Shown: positions 36,801 to 48,879, counted from the stretch's first letter. The stretch: 64,000 nucleotides of DNA from Telopea speciosissima (GCF_018873765.1 NC_057924.1:3410001-3474000); one strand, 5' to 3'. Numbers and translations are program-made. The notes: generated by a model from the sequence alone, not told the origin.

Positions 36801-39800
36801 TTATTCCTTGTCTTATTGTTTCTAGTCTCATCCCAGCTACACTAATTTTCTTTATATGTTTTTTCTTCAGTACCGAAACAAATCTTGATGTGTGGTAAAT
36901 TGCACCAATATAATAGTTTGTAGTTGTGAAATTATTCCTGCTTGCTTTTGTGACTAATTTCCATAATCATTGTTCTCTCTCGTAAAACCTTGGATACATT
37001 GATAGACTGGTACTGGACTGATGTGAGGAGACATTTTGCCTAATTCTTCTTAATATATCCTTTTTTATCGGCAGCTGCAAAAAAAGTTCTGTATTTGATG
37101 CATCTAAAATCATATACATCCCAATACAAAAAGTGAGCCATACAAGAAATTGAATTACACATATGTGGTCATCCACTTTCATTAGTGTAGCAAAGACCAC
37201 CAATCTACTCCATAATCCCTAAGGTTGGCACTTTTAAAATATTTTGAAACAGATGCATCCTCAGGCAGGAGCTGCCTGATATAATGGCACAACATGAACA
37301 TACTTCTTTTGTCAAAGAAACTGTCTGGCTTCTTTCTTTCCACGACCCAGCAATAGCATAGGGGTCAGGGGAGCAAGTGACAAAAAAATAAGCTTTTAAG
37401 AGGAGCTGAATAAGAGGTCAATAAGAGAAGATATGTGAATAATGAAATAAGTTGAAGCCCATTATACATGTTCATAATTGTGTTATGTTCTTGCATTTGG
37501 TATAGCAATTCAAAGAAAATTTTTCTGGTGGTTGAAAAGCCGACCCCATTTAGTTGGGATAAGGTTGAGTTGTTGTTAATATTCTGGTCGTAGAATATCT
37601 TGACGAAATTCTTTTTTTTGAACTTTCATGATGAAACCACTGCACTCACCAGTTATTCTCACTTCTCAGGTCCTTGTTTGATGAATGGTCTAGAACCCAG
37701 AGTGATTGTCGTACATGTCCATGTGGCTAACGAGGGTGTGGGGGGGGGGGGGGGTTGTATCAGCAGATTTCGGCACTTGCAAAGAATGACGTTTTCCTTG
37801 GTGTAGGAAGATGTTATAAATCATGGATTAGAAATATGTTAAATTTAACTTTGAGCTTGTCCTTCCTAGATTCCTTTTGTTATGCAACGGTATTATGGTC
37901 AGAGTGCATAAAAATGTTACCAATGTAGGATAAACTCCCTAGTGGAATGGAAACGAGAAGGATCTATCTAAATTTTCTCCCTTCCCATGTTATGGAATGT
38001 CTAAACTAGCCCTAATTGAGATTAACATAATTTGGAAAAGTTAAATTCATAAGGTTGGTACTTGGTAGAACACTATTGGGTCTCTATGCCTGTGTTTGTA
38101 TATCTTCTTGTGTCTTAGTTGGGTATAGTTTTGCGTTCAACATTTCTCTTTTGATGGGTAGTGGATCAGCGGTTAGTAGATGAAGTTGGGTTCTATAACC
38201 AGGTCTAGGGTATGAAATTGTCTAGACTTCCCCAGTTTAGAAAGCTGGCATCTTCTATGCTGCCATGGGGAATTTTAGTTTTTTGCTAAATTGTTTGACT
38301 AGCATTTTCCATCTCAATCATGGCTTACAAGTTAGAAGTTTTTTTTTTTTCCATAGATTTATTGTTCTACTGTCTCTTGAAACCTGCCGTTCAGATTTTT
38401 GAAAATTGTTTGACTCACATTTTCATATTTACTTTGGAATTATATGAAGAAAGATATTTGCTCGGATATAAATTTTCAGGGCAATACTTGATAGCTTGTT
38501 TCTCGTTTTCATGTTAACCTTCCCAGGTGATGATTGGGAACATGAAGAAATATTCACTGATGATGATGAGGCTGTGGGTAACGATCCTGAGGAAAGGGAA
38601 GATTTGGCTCCTGAAGTTCCTGCTCCTCCAGAAATCAAACAGGTAACTGGTTGAATTTTTCCCCCCTCTAATTGATACAAGGAGAGAACTTAGGAAGGGG
38701 AAGTATTCGAACAGTATTGAAACAATACCAGAAACAAATAACCAGAACTAACAATGTAGAAGAAGAAGAGAGGAAGAAGGGAGAGAAAAGACTGCCGCAA
38801 GGTAGAGTAACAGTCCATAACCTGCGGCAGTCCTCTCCTCATTGTATATATAGGTAACCAATTACAATACCACAAGGACTAGAAGAATTTTCAGTCATTT
38901 CTGTACTAGAAGACTAATTAACCTCAACAATATCAACTAGAAACAACTTAAACTAAAACTGATTACCACAGGGTCTGAAAATAATACCCTTGTTGTATCA
39001 CATACATATTCATATCTTAACACTCCCCCTCAAGCTGGAGCATATAAATCACCCATACCCAGTTTGGAACAACCCTTCCAGAAGGCAGGACTAAACTAAG
39101 GCTTGGTAAACATATCACACAATTGATTTGCAGAAGAAACAGAAGGAGAATCAATCAACTTCTTCATTACTACATTCCTCACAAATTGACAATCAACATC
39201 AATGTGTTTGGTCCTTTCATGAAACACCGGGTTCTTGGCAATATAGTAAGCAACTTGATTATCACAGAACATCTTCGTTGGTTTAGTAATCGGAAACCTC
39301 AATTCTTTAAGCAAAGATTTCACCCGCATCAACTCGGCTGCAGTATGAGCCACAACCCTATACTCGGCCTAAATACTAGATCTAGCCACAATCGTTTGCT
39401 TCTTGCTTCTCCATGTGACAATATTACCAACAATGAACATGCAGTAACCTATAGTAGATTTTCTATCACCATCATCACCAGTCCAGTCTGCATCAAAATA
39501 TACAGCCAAATCGATATGCTGATGAGGTTGGTAAATGAGTCCCTTTCATGGAGCACCCTTGAGATACCTTACGATTCGCTATGCTGCCTCCCATTATGTC
39601 TTCTTAGGTGACTCCATAAATGACTAATTACTCCCAAAGAACAAAAGATATGTCAGGTCTAGTAGCAATAAGGTAAATAATTTTCCCTACTAATCTCCGG
39701 TACCAGTGCTTGTCATCAATTTCCCACTATCATTTGTCCCAAACTTCTGGTGTGGATCCATAGGAGTATTAACTGGTTTAGAAGCAAGCATAGCAGTCTC

Positions 39801-42048
39801 AGACAAAAGGTTTAATACATATTTTCTATGTTACAGACTAATTATTTTCTTACTTTGAAGCACTTTAATACCAAAAACTATCTGAGAGACTAATGATGTC
39901 CAAATAATTCAAATAAAGTTGTTGACCAGATTGAAAATACCAGGGAGAATCGATTTAGCCAATCAAACCCATGAAACAGTGTACCACCTTGATAGAAAAA
40001 CAATAACTTGATGGAGTTTGATTCTCGCAGACAAATAACTCCATGAAAACTATTTTTCAGGAAATATTCTTCATGTAGACAGTATAACTGAAGAACACAC
40101 TAGTTTTAATGTGCAAGGGAGTTGTATTACGGTAAGTTGAGGTGAGTAGTTATGAGAGAGTGGTGTGAGTAGTTTATTAGTTATAAGAGATGTAGTTAAT
40201 TAGTGGATAAGTAGAGAAATTATAGGAGTAATGGTTGGTTCCTTAACTATTTGTACGTGTATTTAAGGATCACAAGAGAATAAATGGAAGTAGACTTTGA
40301 TGGTGTTGAATCCTAAATTATCTCTTGATGTTGAGAAGAGGTTGGCTACCTCCCAATAAGCCAGATGCCCTTGCTTCGTCCGTAAAGCAAATCCCTATTT
40401 TATCTCTCTCTCTCTCTCTCTCTCTTCCTATAATTTCTCTTTTTTTTTTTTTTTCCTTCGTATTTTCTCTTTAGATTATCCGTGCATATAACAACTTGGT
40501 ATTAGAGTCAGACATGGCGGAGGAGCAAAGAATTAGTAGGTTGGAGGCAAAGGTGGCATCCCTTGTCATCGGACAGGATAAACTATGGGCGATGCTCGCT
40601 CGCCTTGAGTAGTTAGTAGCCGGTTTCAACAGTCAAATGAGTCTACTTGGGCCGGACATTCCATTCCAGTGCTTACCAAATTGGACAAGCTTGAACTTCC
40701 CCATTCCAATGGCATTAATGATGAACCAGAATCTCTTCCTACAGATGCGTGAAGTGGTGGCTCACTTGTAGCACCGGCATTTAAGAAGGCCCTTATTGAA
40801 GCTCCTACAAATGTTGTTTTTGGGATTTCAAGACTTGGTGGATTGTCAACATTATTGGCATGGAAGGTGAGGGTGAGTTCATGTATTTCCGCCATCCTAG
40901 TGCACATGTGTTTTTTCGAGAATAATTCCAAGGAGAAGAGATAACTTTCGCATATGATCTAGGCCGTTTGACCTTGAGGACAGGGACAACACTTCTAAGA
41001 GGGAACGGATGCTACATGTTAATTAATTTGAATTTATATTTGAATATTTTAATTTGTAAGGGAGTTGTATTGGGGTAATAGTTATGAGAGAGTGGTGTGA
41101 GTAGTTATAGCTTATAAGAGATGTAATTAATTAGTGGATAAGTAGAGAAATTATAGGAGTAGTGGTTAGGTCCTTAACTATTTGTACGTGTATTTAAGGG
41201 TCACAAGAAAATGAATGGAAGTAGACTTTGATGGTGTTGAATCCTAAATTATCTCTTGATATTATCTTGAGAAGAGGTCGGCTACCTCCCAACAAACCAG
41301 ACGCCCTTGCTTCGTTCGTAAAGCAAATCCCTATTTTCTCTCTCTCTCTCTCTCTTTCTATTATTTCTCTTTTTTTTTCCCCCTTATTTTCTCGTTAGAT
41401 TATCTGTGCACATAGCAATATGACTTGAGAATTGTACCCAAGCCTTGATCAGCATCCCACTAACCCACCTAACTTCGGATTTTTATCTTCTCAAGTTCAT
41501 TTATCTGAGTCTCACATAGTATTGAGCAGCAAAGCCACCCTTCATTCATAATAAAAGCCGTATGCCTTAATGGCTGGTTACTAAGTATCTATAAACTCTC
41601 CATATATGACTCATAGCATGACTAGAAATAGCCTAAACTAACTATTAATCAAACTGGCTACTTAATTGACCAATAAAAGACTTAAAACAACTCCTAAACT
41701 AACCCAAGAACCTCCAGCTGTGTTTGGAGTCCGAAACCAATTAGGACTTGACATAATGAAAGAAAATCAACTCATAATAGGACTGGACTTATAGATTCCT
41801 AATCCATCCTGAACTAGGACGCATAAACATAATCAAAATAGGAAAAGAAACTGAAAATAGAAACTCTACTTAAGAACTCCATGGTAGAGTAGAAATAGGA
41901 TCCCGGTGAAACTAAGATTCCTAGAGAATTAGGAATTCTGAAATTCTGGAAACCACAAGTGGTTCTTCTTCTCTTAGCCCTGCTGCTAGTGCCCAAATAC
42001 TGCATTCTTCTTTTTGGGATGGATAACAAACTTAATCCCACCCCCCCC

Positions 42049-42080
<32 letters not shown>

Positions 42081-45000
42081 GGAAATAGTTCTAGTAGTAC
42101 AACAAAAGGACTAAGATCAGGGAAGCCTGGAGCCAAGATATATATCTCTCTGGAAATGAGACTTTCAGAGTAAATGCTCATTATAAGATCTGCCCTGTTA
42201 ATCATTCTTATATAATCTATCAAAAAAGATGAAAAATAGTTTCTGGTTTGGAGTAAAATATATGGTGCCACTAGTCCTCATGGTCTGCTGGTATGCTTGT
42301 GTTTCCAAGAATACTAGTCTCCCAAAATTGCTATGGATATATGATATACTATGCTGCTTGGAGGTTGCCAAGAAAGCTACTGCATAATAGACCCCTCCCC
42401 CTTTCAACATAGTAAAAGAATCTTAGCAGTCCTGACAGGGTCTCTCATTCAGCACAGTCCCCCCCCCCCCCTTCTTGTTTAAGTTATGATGTGTAATTGG
42501 GGTACTCTAGCTCTTTTTTGTATTGAGAGTAGTGAAGGATTACTTTTTCCTTAAAAATTTGCTGTTTTCTGTGTAGTGATCTCATATCTGTCTTGTTATT
42601 GATGCTACTAATCTTCAATCTTTTCATATTGCAGAGTGATTCTTGAAATTCTCATTATTAGAGGATTTGCTGACATTTGCAAGAATGGAATTTATGCAAT
42701 AGTTTATTTTCTTGACGCATGTTTACAGGATGAAGAGGATGAGGATGAAGCTAGTGAAGAGGAGGGAGGTCTGAGCAAATCAGGAAAGGAGCTACAGAAG
42801 CTGCTTGGGCGAACCAATGGGATGAATGAATCAGAAGGTGAAGATGATGACGATGATGATGATGTAAGTTCACATGATATTTGTCAAGCCTATGATGTAA
42901 TACTAGAACATCTTCATGGATGCTTTCTGAGCATAATGTGAGAGCTGTGTGTCTGCTTCCATGAGGCGTATGTAAATAGCAGTGTGGTGGCACCCTGGAA
43001 TATCCTCTGTTAATTGTTTTTCAGCTCTACTACGTAAAAAATCACCTATCAGGGGGAGAAAAATTTTTAGGAGTCACTGCACTTAGTCCTTATCTCAGGG
43101 AGGCTTATAAACACTCCATTTTCCCAAATCTCTGAAAATTCATTCTCACTGCCAGGATTCTCAATGGTAATCTTTATTTTTCCTTGCACAGATGGAAGAT
43201 GACATTGGCCTTTCCCCTGTACTGGCTCCAAAACAGAAGGATGCACCGAAAGAGGAACCAGCTGAGATCAGCCCCTCAAAAACAGGAACATCAGGTTCTG
43301 CACGAGGAACCCCTTCTGCATCAAAGTCATCAAAGTCAAAAAGGAAATCAGGTGGGGATGATGCAAAGGTTGCTAATGGAGCACCTGCTAAGAAAGGGAG
43401 ATTTGATAATGTAAGTCACACTTCCTTTGGGATGGCTAGACTCAAAATGTTCAGGGATGAACCCACTTTGTTATCTTTACCCAGATGATCTTCCCTATAG
43501 TGCTTGCCATTACTCTCCTGACTGTAGATATTCTTCTTTTGGCTCAGGAATCAAAACCATCTGTTAAGGATGAGCCGCTGTCCACTCCCAAGAGTAGTGC
43601 ACTTCCTAAAGGTTCAGCATCATCTTCTAAGGTTGGACCAACACCATCGACTGGCCCTGTTACTGAGGATGAAATCAGGGCTGTATTGCTGCAAATGGCA
43701 CCAGTTACTACACAGGATCTTGTTGCTAACTTTAAAGCAAGACTAAAATCTAAGGAGGTATGCCATTGCCTTTCTGTCTTGATATTCATCTGGGGTTTCT
43801 TTTCTACATGAATATTATACCTGTGGAGCAGATTCAACATTGCCATAGTTGTAAATATCTTCGCCCCAATGGAAGACTTATTGGAAAGACGTTATTATCT
43901 GCATTATTGATTCATTCCATGCGAATAAATATTTTAACATCAAACTCCCACACTGAGTTTTGTTGGAAAGTTTTTTGAGATTTCGATTGCAGTTCAACTG
44001 GTGATGTGATTTGAGTTTCTCCATCTGATGCAGTGTGATCTACTATTTTGTCCTTTCTTTCAACATTGGGATCAGTCTTCCGCTATCCATTTCTTATGGC
44101 TTGTTATCAAAATTTGTACCTTGACTTATAAGGCTGATTTTCCAAATTGTTGTTCCTGTTGGAGGAGTGTTATTTGTCATTAAACTCCTTGTTTTTTATC
44201 AGTTTGTTGTCAGTTTGATGCCTTATCATTTTATTCCCAATGTCAGACTGGTATAAAGATTGAATTACTTTTTTTTTACGATGTCAATCTGAAAATGTGA
44301 GGACCTTCAAATATGATGAATATACGCATGAATCATAGTAGCATACTATCAGAGTGTCAGTGGTATATTAATTCAGGGAACTTTTCAATATTTTCTCCAA
44401 TGGATGGGATGTTTTATATGGATGAACAGGAGTGATGGTCATGAGCCAAAAAGCCTGTAAGATCTTTAGTAAATACCCAGGAAATGTGCCCACATTGTGG
44501 CTCAAGGCTGCTGAAGCCCGAGCTAACAATAAAGCTGAGGTCCATATCTTTGGTTGTGAGCCCATGACCTGAGGACCCTGAGGCATTTATCTAAGTAACC
44601 CTTTTCAGCCTTCTTCGTAACTAAGGGTATGGCAAGCTTGGAATGAAATTAGTGTATGTCCTTGGCAGAGAAAAGTTGATATTATGAATATGTGCACTGT
44701 AAGAATACAAGAAAAATTAAATGTATTCTCGTAATTCATATCATGCTTCACATATTTGGCAAGTTTGTTTGTGTCATTCTTCTTGCACTAGGAGAAAAAG
44801 AAAGATTATTTAAAAAAGAAAAAACCTTGACAGAGATAAACTTCATGCTTTCAATGTTTGAGGTTCAACTACCCTGGATACAATGAAAACACTTCTATTT
44901 TAATGGATGAAAATTTGGAAAATTTTATAATCCGACAAATGCATTAACATCATTTTTAATTCATTCAATTTGAATTGGTATTTTGTCCATCACGATTATT

Positions 45001-45149
45001 CCAAAGTTCTTTGTGTTCTAACCTTTTTATCTATTTAAACTCATTCATTTTTGCAGGACAAGACAGCTTTTGCAGAAATCCTGAGGCGAATTTCTAAGAT
45101 ACAGAAGACGAATGGGCCCAACAACTATGTTGTGTTGAGAGAGAAATGA
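33836..45149 (+). CDS. Transcription initiation factor TFIIF alpha subunit (RAP74)
   Basis: TFIIF alpha pairs with TFIIF beta, binds RNA polymerase II and helps promoter loading and early elongation in the nucleus. Exons: 33836-34006, 34949-35104, 35567-35712, 35959-36329, 38527-38642, 42729-42863, 43192-43410, 43548-43757, 45057-45149; all GT-AG and phase-consistent, 538 aa. Residues about 10-52 hold Cys pairs (CSGC, CLAC, CVDC) as in plant homologues. About 58-205 is the dimerisation region, with NYFIGRF, KPWLLEDETGQFQYHG, YYLL and PAGSWYNFNKVAQYKQLTL. Next comes a long acidic linker (runs of D and E, exons 4-6), then a Lys/Ser-rich segment. The C-terminal winged helix (about 470-538) starts GPVTEDEIRAVLLQM and ends NNYVVLREK. 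The length matches Arabidopsis TFIIF alpha (AT4G12610, from memory). Introns 4, 5 and 8 are long; intron 5 contains transposons. A piece of exon 8 and intron 8 is copied at 55.4 kb. Confidence 0.96.
37538..37580 (+). mobile_element. 3' remnant of an RTE LINE in TFIIF intron 4
   Basis: CCGACCCCATTTAGTTGGGA, then TAAGG, TTGAG and GTTGTT match the extreme 3' end of the two LINEs in the PHD intron. Flanks TTCTGGT before and after may be a target duplication. Only about 45 bases remain, as expected for a heavily 5'-truncated insertion. Confidence 0.65.
38673..40060 (-). pseudogene. 3' end of a Ty1/copia retrotransposon with its LTR
   Basis: The minus strand codes for the end of the reverse transcriptase (PVNTPMDPHQKFG, IATRPDIS) and for RNase H. 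The latter includes TAAELMRVKSLLKELRFPI, FCDNQVAYYIAKNPVFHERT and KHIDVDCQFVRN, ending QLCDMFTKP. Several stops and shifts break it. Downstream on the minus strand lie the polypurine tract (GAGGGGGAGTG, near 39020) and one 328-base LTR (38673-39000) with ends TGATACAA and TTGTATCA. The 5' two thirds and the other LTR are missing. It lies inside TFIIF intron 5 in antisense. Confidence 0.88.
40110..41417 (+). mobile_element. TRIM-like non-autonomous LTR element
   Basis: Two direct repeats of about 370-380 bases (40110-40493 and 41055-41417) start TGTGCAAGGGAGTTG and TGTAAGGGAGTTG. Both end with a CT tract, TTAGATTATC(C/T)GTGCA and a few more bases. Right after the first is TTGGTATTAGAGTCAGA, close to the tRNA-Met primer-site consensus. 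The internal part (about 560 bases) holds no intact gag or pol. This is the structure of a TRIM. No clear TSD was found. Confidence 0.8.
43758..45056 (+). other. TFIIF alpha intron 8, source of a downstream duplication
   Basis: GTATGC to TTTTGCAG, 1.3 kb. Its sequence up to about 44945 reappears at 55.67-57.55 kb together with the end of exon 8. No gene is present in it. Confidence 0.75.
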
Positions 45150-45781
45150 TAACTGCGCGACACTTGAGCATTTCTGATGGGCTTAACCCTGCTGCTTTTG
45201 CTTTGGTAGCATATGACTCCACATTATAGGTGGAGTCACCTAGTTGGGTATTGCCGTGTTGTCACCTAGTTGGGTATTGCCGTGTTTTCTGCCAGGCAGG
45301 AACCCTGAGTCACTCTGCGGAAGGGTTGTCCATAGGCTATACTTTATTCTGGTGGATCATAAGCACGGTATTCTCCAGTTTGTCTTATTTTTGTGTTCTT
45401 TGCCATTGTAATATGTGCTTGCAAGCTATTTTTATTTTCTGCTAACACGATTTCCTTGTCTGAGGGACGACATTGCCATGTCCTTCATGTGGTCAGAATA
45501 GTAACCTTTAAGCATTATGTACTGAAAACAGGTCACAAAATATATCCATCAATTGGCTTTTTTTCCTTGTTAGGCCATAAATAACGGAGAGAATCATGTT
45601 ACTGGTACTGAGGTGATGGAAAAATGTAATTCTGCAAGTCATTGATGCACACTTATAGTTGGCAATGAAAGAACATGCTCGTGGTTCCTTAGGCCTGCAA
45701 GATAGACATACAATAATCAGGATCCCCATCATGCCATGCCAAAGGTGAGATTTACAGTACACAGGGGATGGGCTAGTTGGG

Positions 45782-45909
45782 TGATTGTGTAACTAATTTC
45801 AAAATATTTCAAATCTGATTAAATTTTACTATGTTTAAAAAAACAAAAATTTTGATCATCATATTTAGTAATAATTTGAGGTAGCTATGCAATCATATAA
45901 TTACACAAG
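45782..45909. mobile_element. AT-rich MITE downstream of TFIIF alpha
   Basis: The ends TGATTGTGTAACT and the complement of AATTACACAAGG are imperfect inverted repeats, similar to the MITE at 29465. The interior is AT-rich. It lies in the 3' flank of the gene, about 0.6 kb after the stop codon. Confidence 0.45.
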
Positions 45910-46236
45910 GTTTCATTACCCTTTTTTGGTTTCCTTCTCTTCCCTTTACTTGCAACTAGGCTGAGGTTCCGGATTTTAACAAGATGGTATGTTCTAAAAA
46001 AAATTTCAGCATTCATTTTTTGAGAGAAAGGGGAGAGTATACTATTAATATTAAAAAGAGTTAGGAGAGATACATAGGATTGTATTCTCAGAAATGGAGA
46101 TCATGAAGAATCTCTTGCAACACACTTGGTGAGTTATTCAATTAAATCACTGATGTCAAAAAACTGCTCTCTAACATTAGACAGCAGCATTGATAAAATT
46201 TCTGCTGTTTTTCTTGTTTCTCTATAAATAAAACAG

Positions 46237-46376
46237 GGGCGATTGTTCTCTGGCTGGGAGCGCAGGCTGCGCTCAGACATATGGGGCAGTCATTTTGGTC
46301 ATTAAGGGGACCGGGGTGGTCATTTCGCCTACCCCCATGTGTCTGGCTGTACTCCTGGCATAGAGGACATTTGGCC
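46237..46376. mobile_element. GC-rich Mutator-type MITE, perfect 9-base TSD
   Basis: ATAAAACAG is found at 46228-46236 and at 46377-46385. The ends GGGCGATTGTTCTCTGG and the complement of ATAGAGGACATTTGGCC are imperfect inverted repeats. Size, GC content and the CCTCT core relate it to the MITE at 23314. Confidence 0.85.
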
Positions 46377-46513
46377 ATAAAACAGAAATGTATATCCTAA
46401 AATAAATGCTCAATTTGATCTAGGTGCCATCAAGTTTCCCATGGAGCTCTTGATTTCCTCCTAATGTAATGAATTACAGTCTTAGAATCCGGGTAGATCT
46501 CGACTTTCTGTAG

Positions 46514-46538
46514 CCCCCCCCCCCCCCCCCCCCCCCCC
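46514..46538. repeat. Poly-C run of 25 bases
   Basis: An uninterrupted C homopolymer lies between TAG and AACCTCTCC. Its exact length may be a sequencing or assembly artefact. A G-run at 37740-37754 and a shorter C-run near 42461 are similar. Confidence 0.8.
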
Positions 46539-46753
46539 AACCTCTCCTTTCGGCTGTCTCTATTAGACCCCTTCTTATACCTTCAAGTTTTAATTAATTT
46601 GATAGTTTAGCACCTCCTGCCAAATCGAAAATAGGCCTCTTGTCTATATCCAATCCTGTTTGATCTCTTCGAACCATCTGTATTGAGAGCAATCCACCCA
46701 TTAGGTGGGGCCTCTCATTTCACCCATTTAGTGTTCACTGTTCACGGAAGAAG

Positions 46754-47190
46754 CAAAAAAACTCCCAGGACCATACACTATCTGTAGTCTTGTTGGTGTG
46801 ATGTTGAAATTTAATTCTCATATCATTCATAATAGTTCCAATAACTTGGAATGTCTTACATTGAAATATTCTATATGATTTCTTTCAGCTCAGATGTGGT
46901 AAATCGATGAGCTGAATGAAAGCTTGATCAGTTGAGTTACTAAGTAATTAACTTGGAATCCTTTAAAAAAAAACTAAAGGATTTAAACCAAGTTTCATTC
47001 TTCCCTAACTAGGCTCCCCACCCCCCCCCCCCACCCCCTTCCTCTCCCTCCCTCCCCCTCCTGTTGCAATACCCCCCTCGCTGTTCTCTGTCTCTCTCTT
47101 TCTCTCTTCCCTCCCCACCTCCCCCTCCTCCTCTCCCCCTCTCCCTCTTCTTCGGGTCTGCCCCTGCCCCGCCGCAGCATGAGATCATTG
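46754..47190 (+). repeat. Three-copy local repeat, copy 1
   Basis: The stretch from AAGCAAAAAAACTCC through TTCTCATATCATTCATAATAG, CTATATGATTTCTTTCAGC and TTCCCTAACTAGGCTCC to CTGCCCCGCC matches 57600-58010 along its length. Its second half also matches 49079-49260. Local, same-strand copies suggest segmental duplication. The long pyrimidine block (47020-47160) gives the misleading Pro/Arg-rich frames. Confidence 0.75.
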
Positions 47191-47534
47191 TTGACCAGCA
47201 TATTGCCAAAGAATCGAAATCCTTGGGCATATTTTCTTTAGGGTTTTTTATAATTACCACCCCAAAAACTTTGATATCTATTATTACCCTCCTAAAAACT
47301 TTCAAACAACTATTACTCTCCCCTGTTGTATACTAATAACTAACTGGCTCCCACCGTTACATTTCTGTAACGGTGAGGGTTAGTCGTGACAGTGTGCCGT
47401 TGTCACGGATTTTCTGGGACCAAAATGCCCTTTTGGGGTGGTAATTGTAAAAAAAAAACCCCACCCCATCACCGTCCCTTCTCCTCCTTCTTCTTCCTCT
47501 GCAACCCCAAACCTTGTTTTCTCCACTTGAGGTC

Positions 47535-47711
47535 CTAACTCCAAACCATGACAACAAGAATCATTGCACCAACCATCACCCATTCATTTCTTGTGACAGG
47601 ATCCATCTGCTCCAACTTCTTTGTAGCCATGGCAGGGGCTTCTGGTGTGTCCTTAGTTTCAGGAAGATAGAGGTTATACAGGATATATGGAGTGGCTAGA
47701 AGAGAAACAAA
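47535..47711 (-). pseudogene. Captured fragment of a plastid dicarboxylate transporter (DiT-like)
   Basis: The minus strand reads ATPYILYNLYLPETKDTP, EAPAMATKKLEQM and PVTRNEWVMVGAMILVV. From memory this matches the conserved YPPE-KDTPEAPA-A-KKL and GPVTKNEWIM block of the chloroplast 2-oxoglutarate/malate translocators. About 59 residues remain, with no start. The fragment is fused in frame with LRR-like sequence upstream and stops in the TIR. It is not functional alone. The last ten or so codons also appear in the opposite arm, so they were copied into both TIRs. Confidence 0.72.
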
Positions 47712-48000
47712 TGCATCGGTTTTGGAGATGGTTACTGACCTGAGCTTCTTCATGTTCCCTAGAATGATCGACGGTCTGCGGGTTTTAACTATCACTTGGG
47801 AGATCGTTAGATTGGTGAGATTCCTTAGACGGCTGAGCCACGCATCGGTTAACTTACAAGACTGTTGACGCAAGTGAAGGAGCGGAGACTAGCGATGAGC
47901 TCGTCTGGGAATTGAACGAGTGGGATGGGGTAATTGAGGAACTCGAGATTTTGCAATGTGCTTAAGGATTTCAAGGATTTTTACTGTATTCAACATGATA
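47712..48000 (-). pseudogene. Captured leucine-rich-repeat gene fragment
   Basis: The minus strand, with one frame break, reads SLKSLSTLQNLEFLNYPI, FPDELIASLRSFTC, KLTDAWLSRLRNLTNLTI and ILGNMKKLRSVTISKT. The spacing of L residues is that of LRR receptor-like or resistance-type proteins. I cannot name the donor. The fragment joins the transporter piece near SKTDAFVSLLAT. Confidence 0.6.
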
Positions 48001-48879
48001 GTTAAAACAAGGTTTGGAGTACAATGATACTCCATAATGGAAGCTCTCTTTTCTCTACGGGTGTTTAGGGATTTCGCTCTTTGTGGTTTTGAAGCTCAGA
48101 ATATGCTCCAATGGCGGCTCGGAATCTCTTGTAAGTTGACACTTTTACTGACTTCACTGCTTTACTTGAGAGATCTGGTTTACTCTTTCCCTCGTATTTT
48201 GAGATTCTCTTATTTTAAATTTGTTTACTTCATCTGGAGTTTGATTCTTCATGTGTCTGTAAATTTCCTGGAAGTAGCGATGGCCTTCCTCTTACATTTC
48301 AATTTTTTTCCCCTTTCTTCTGCTTAGGAGTTATCGTTATGAAGAGGTTTCGTTTCGAGTGATCTCTTCTCTCGATTTTTACTATATTCAACATCGGTAC
48401 AATGATTCTTGCTGTCATGGTTTTGAGTTAGGACCTCAAGTGGAGAAAACAAGGCTTGGGGTCGCAGAGGAGGAAGAAAAAGAAGGAGAAGGGACGGTGA
48501 TGGGGTGGGGTTTTTTTTTTTACAATTACCACCCCAAAGGGCATTTTGGTCTTAGAAAATCCATGACAACGGTACACTGTCACGACTAACCCTCTCTGTT
48601 ACGAAAATGTAACGGTGGGGGCCAATTAGTTATTAGTATACAACAGGGGAGGGTAATAGTTGTTTGAAAGTTTTAGGGGGTAATAATAGATATCAAAGTT
48701 TTGGGATGGTAATTGTAAAAAACCCTTTTCTTTATTTGCCTTGCCAGAAGAGTCTAGACTCCATGATTATTGCGCATTAAAGCATAACTAATTCAAGCCA
48801 AATTCATCTTCTAGCTGCTTATAAATCTTGAAGGCATGTCGTCCCGAAATAGCAAGGGAGTCGCCTACAACGTGGAATT

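Larger units (their letters stand above)
38643..42728 (+). other. TFIIF alpha intron 5 (4.1 kb) expanded by transposons
   Basis: Donor GTAACT and acceptor TTTACAG join in phase 0. The intron begins with 30 native bases. The copia end (38673-40060) and the TRIM-like element (40110-41417) follow. The remaining 41.4-42.7 kb is AT-rich with a poly-A/T patch at 42045 and no recognisable gene. Confidence 0.8.
47241..48725. mobile_element. Pack-MULE with captured gene fragments, 1485 bases
   Basis: TTTTCTTTA stands directly before (47232-47240) and after (48726-48734), a perfect 9-base target duplication. The arms, each about 325 bases (47241-47565 and 48400-48725), are inverted repeats beginning GGGTTTTTTATAATTACC and GGGTTTTTTACAATTACC. 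Long TIRs with a 9-base TSD define a Mutator-like element. Between them are pieces of two unrelated plant genes and no transposase, so it is a Pack-MULE moved in trans. Confidence 0.92.

Noticed and set aside
38673-42728. A complete copia element with both LTRs
   Set aside because: Only one 328-base LTR and the 3' end of pol are present. The direct repeats at 40110 and 41055 belong to a different, TRIM-like element.
47009-47336. Gly/Arg-rich and Pro-rich ORFs on both strands
   Set aside because: They are translations of a simple pyrimidine block present in three repeat copies, with no conserved domain.
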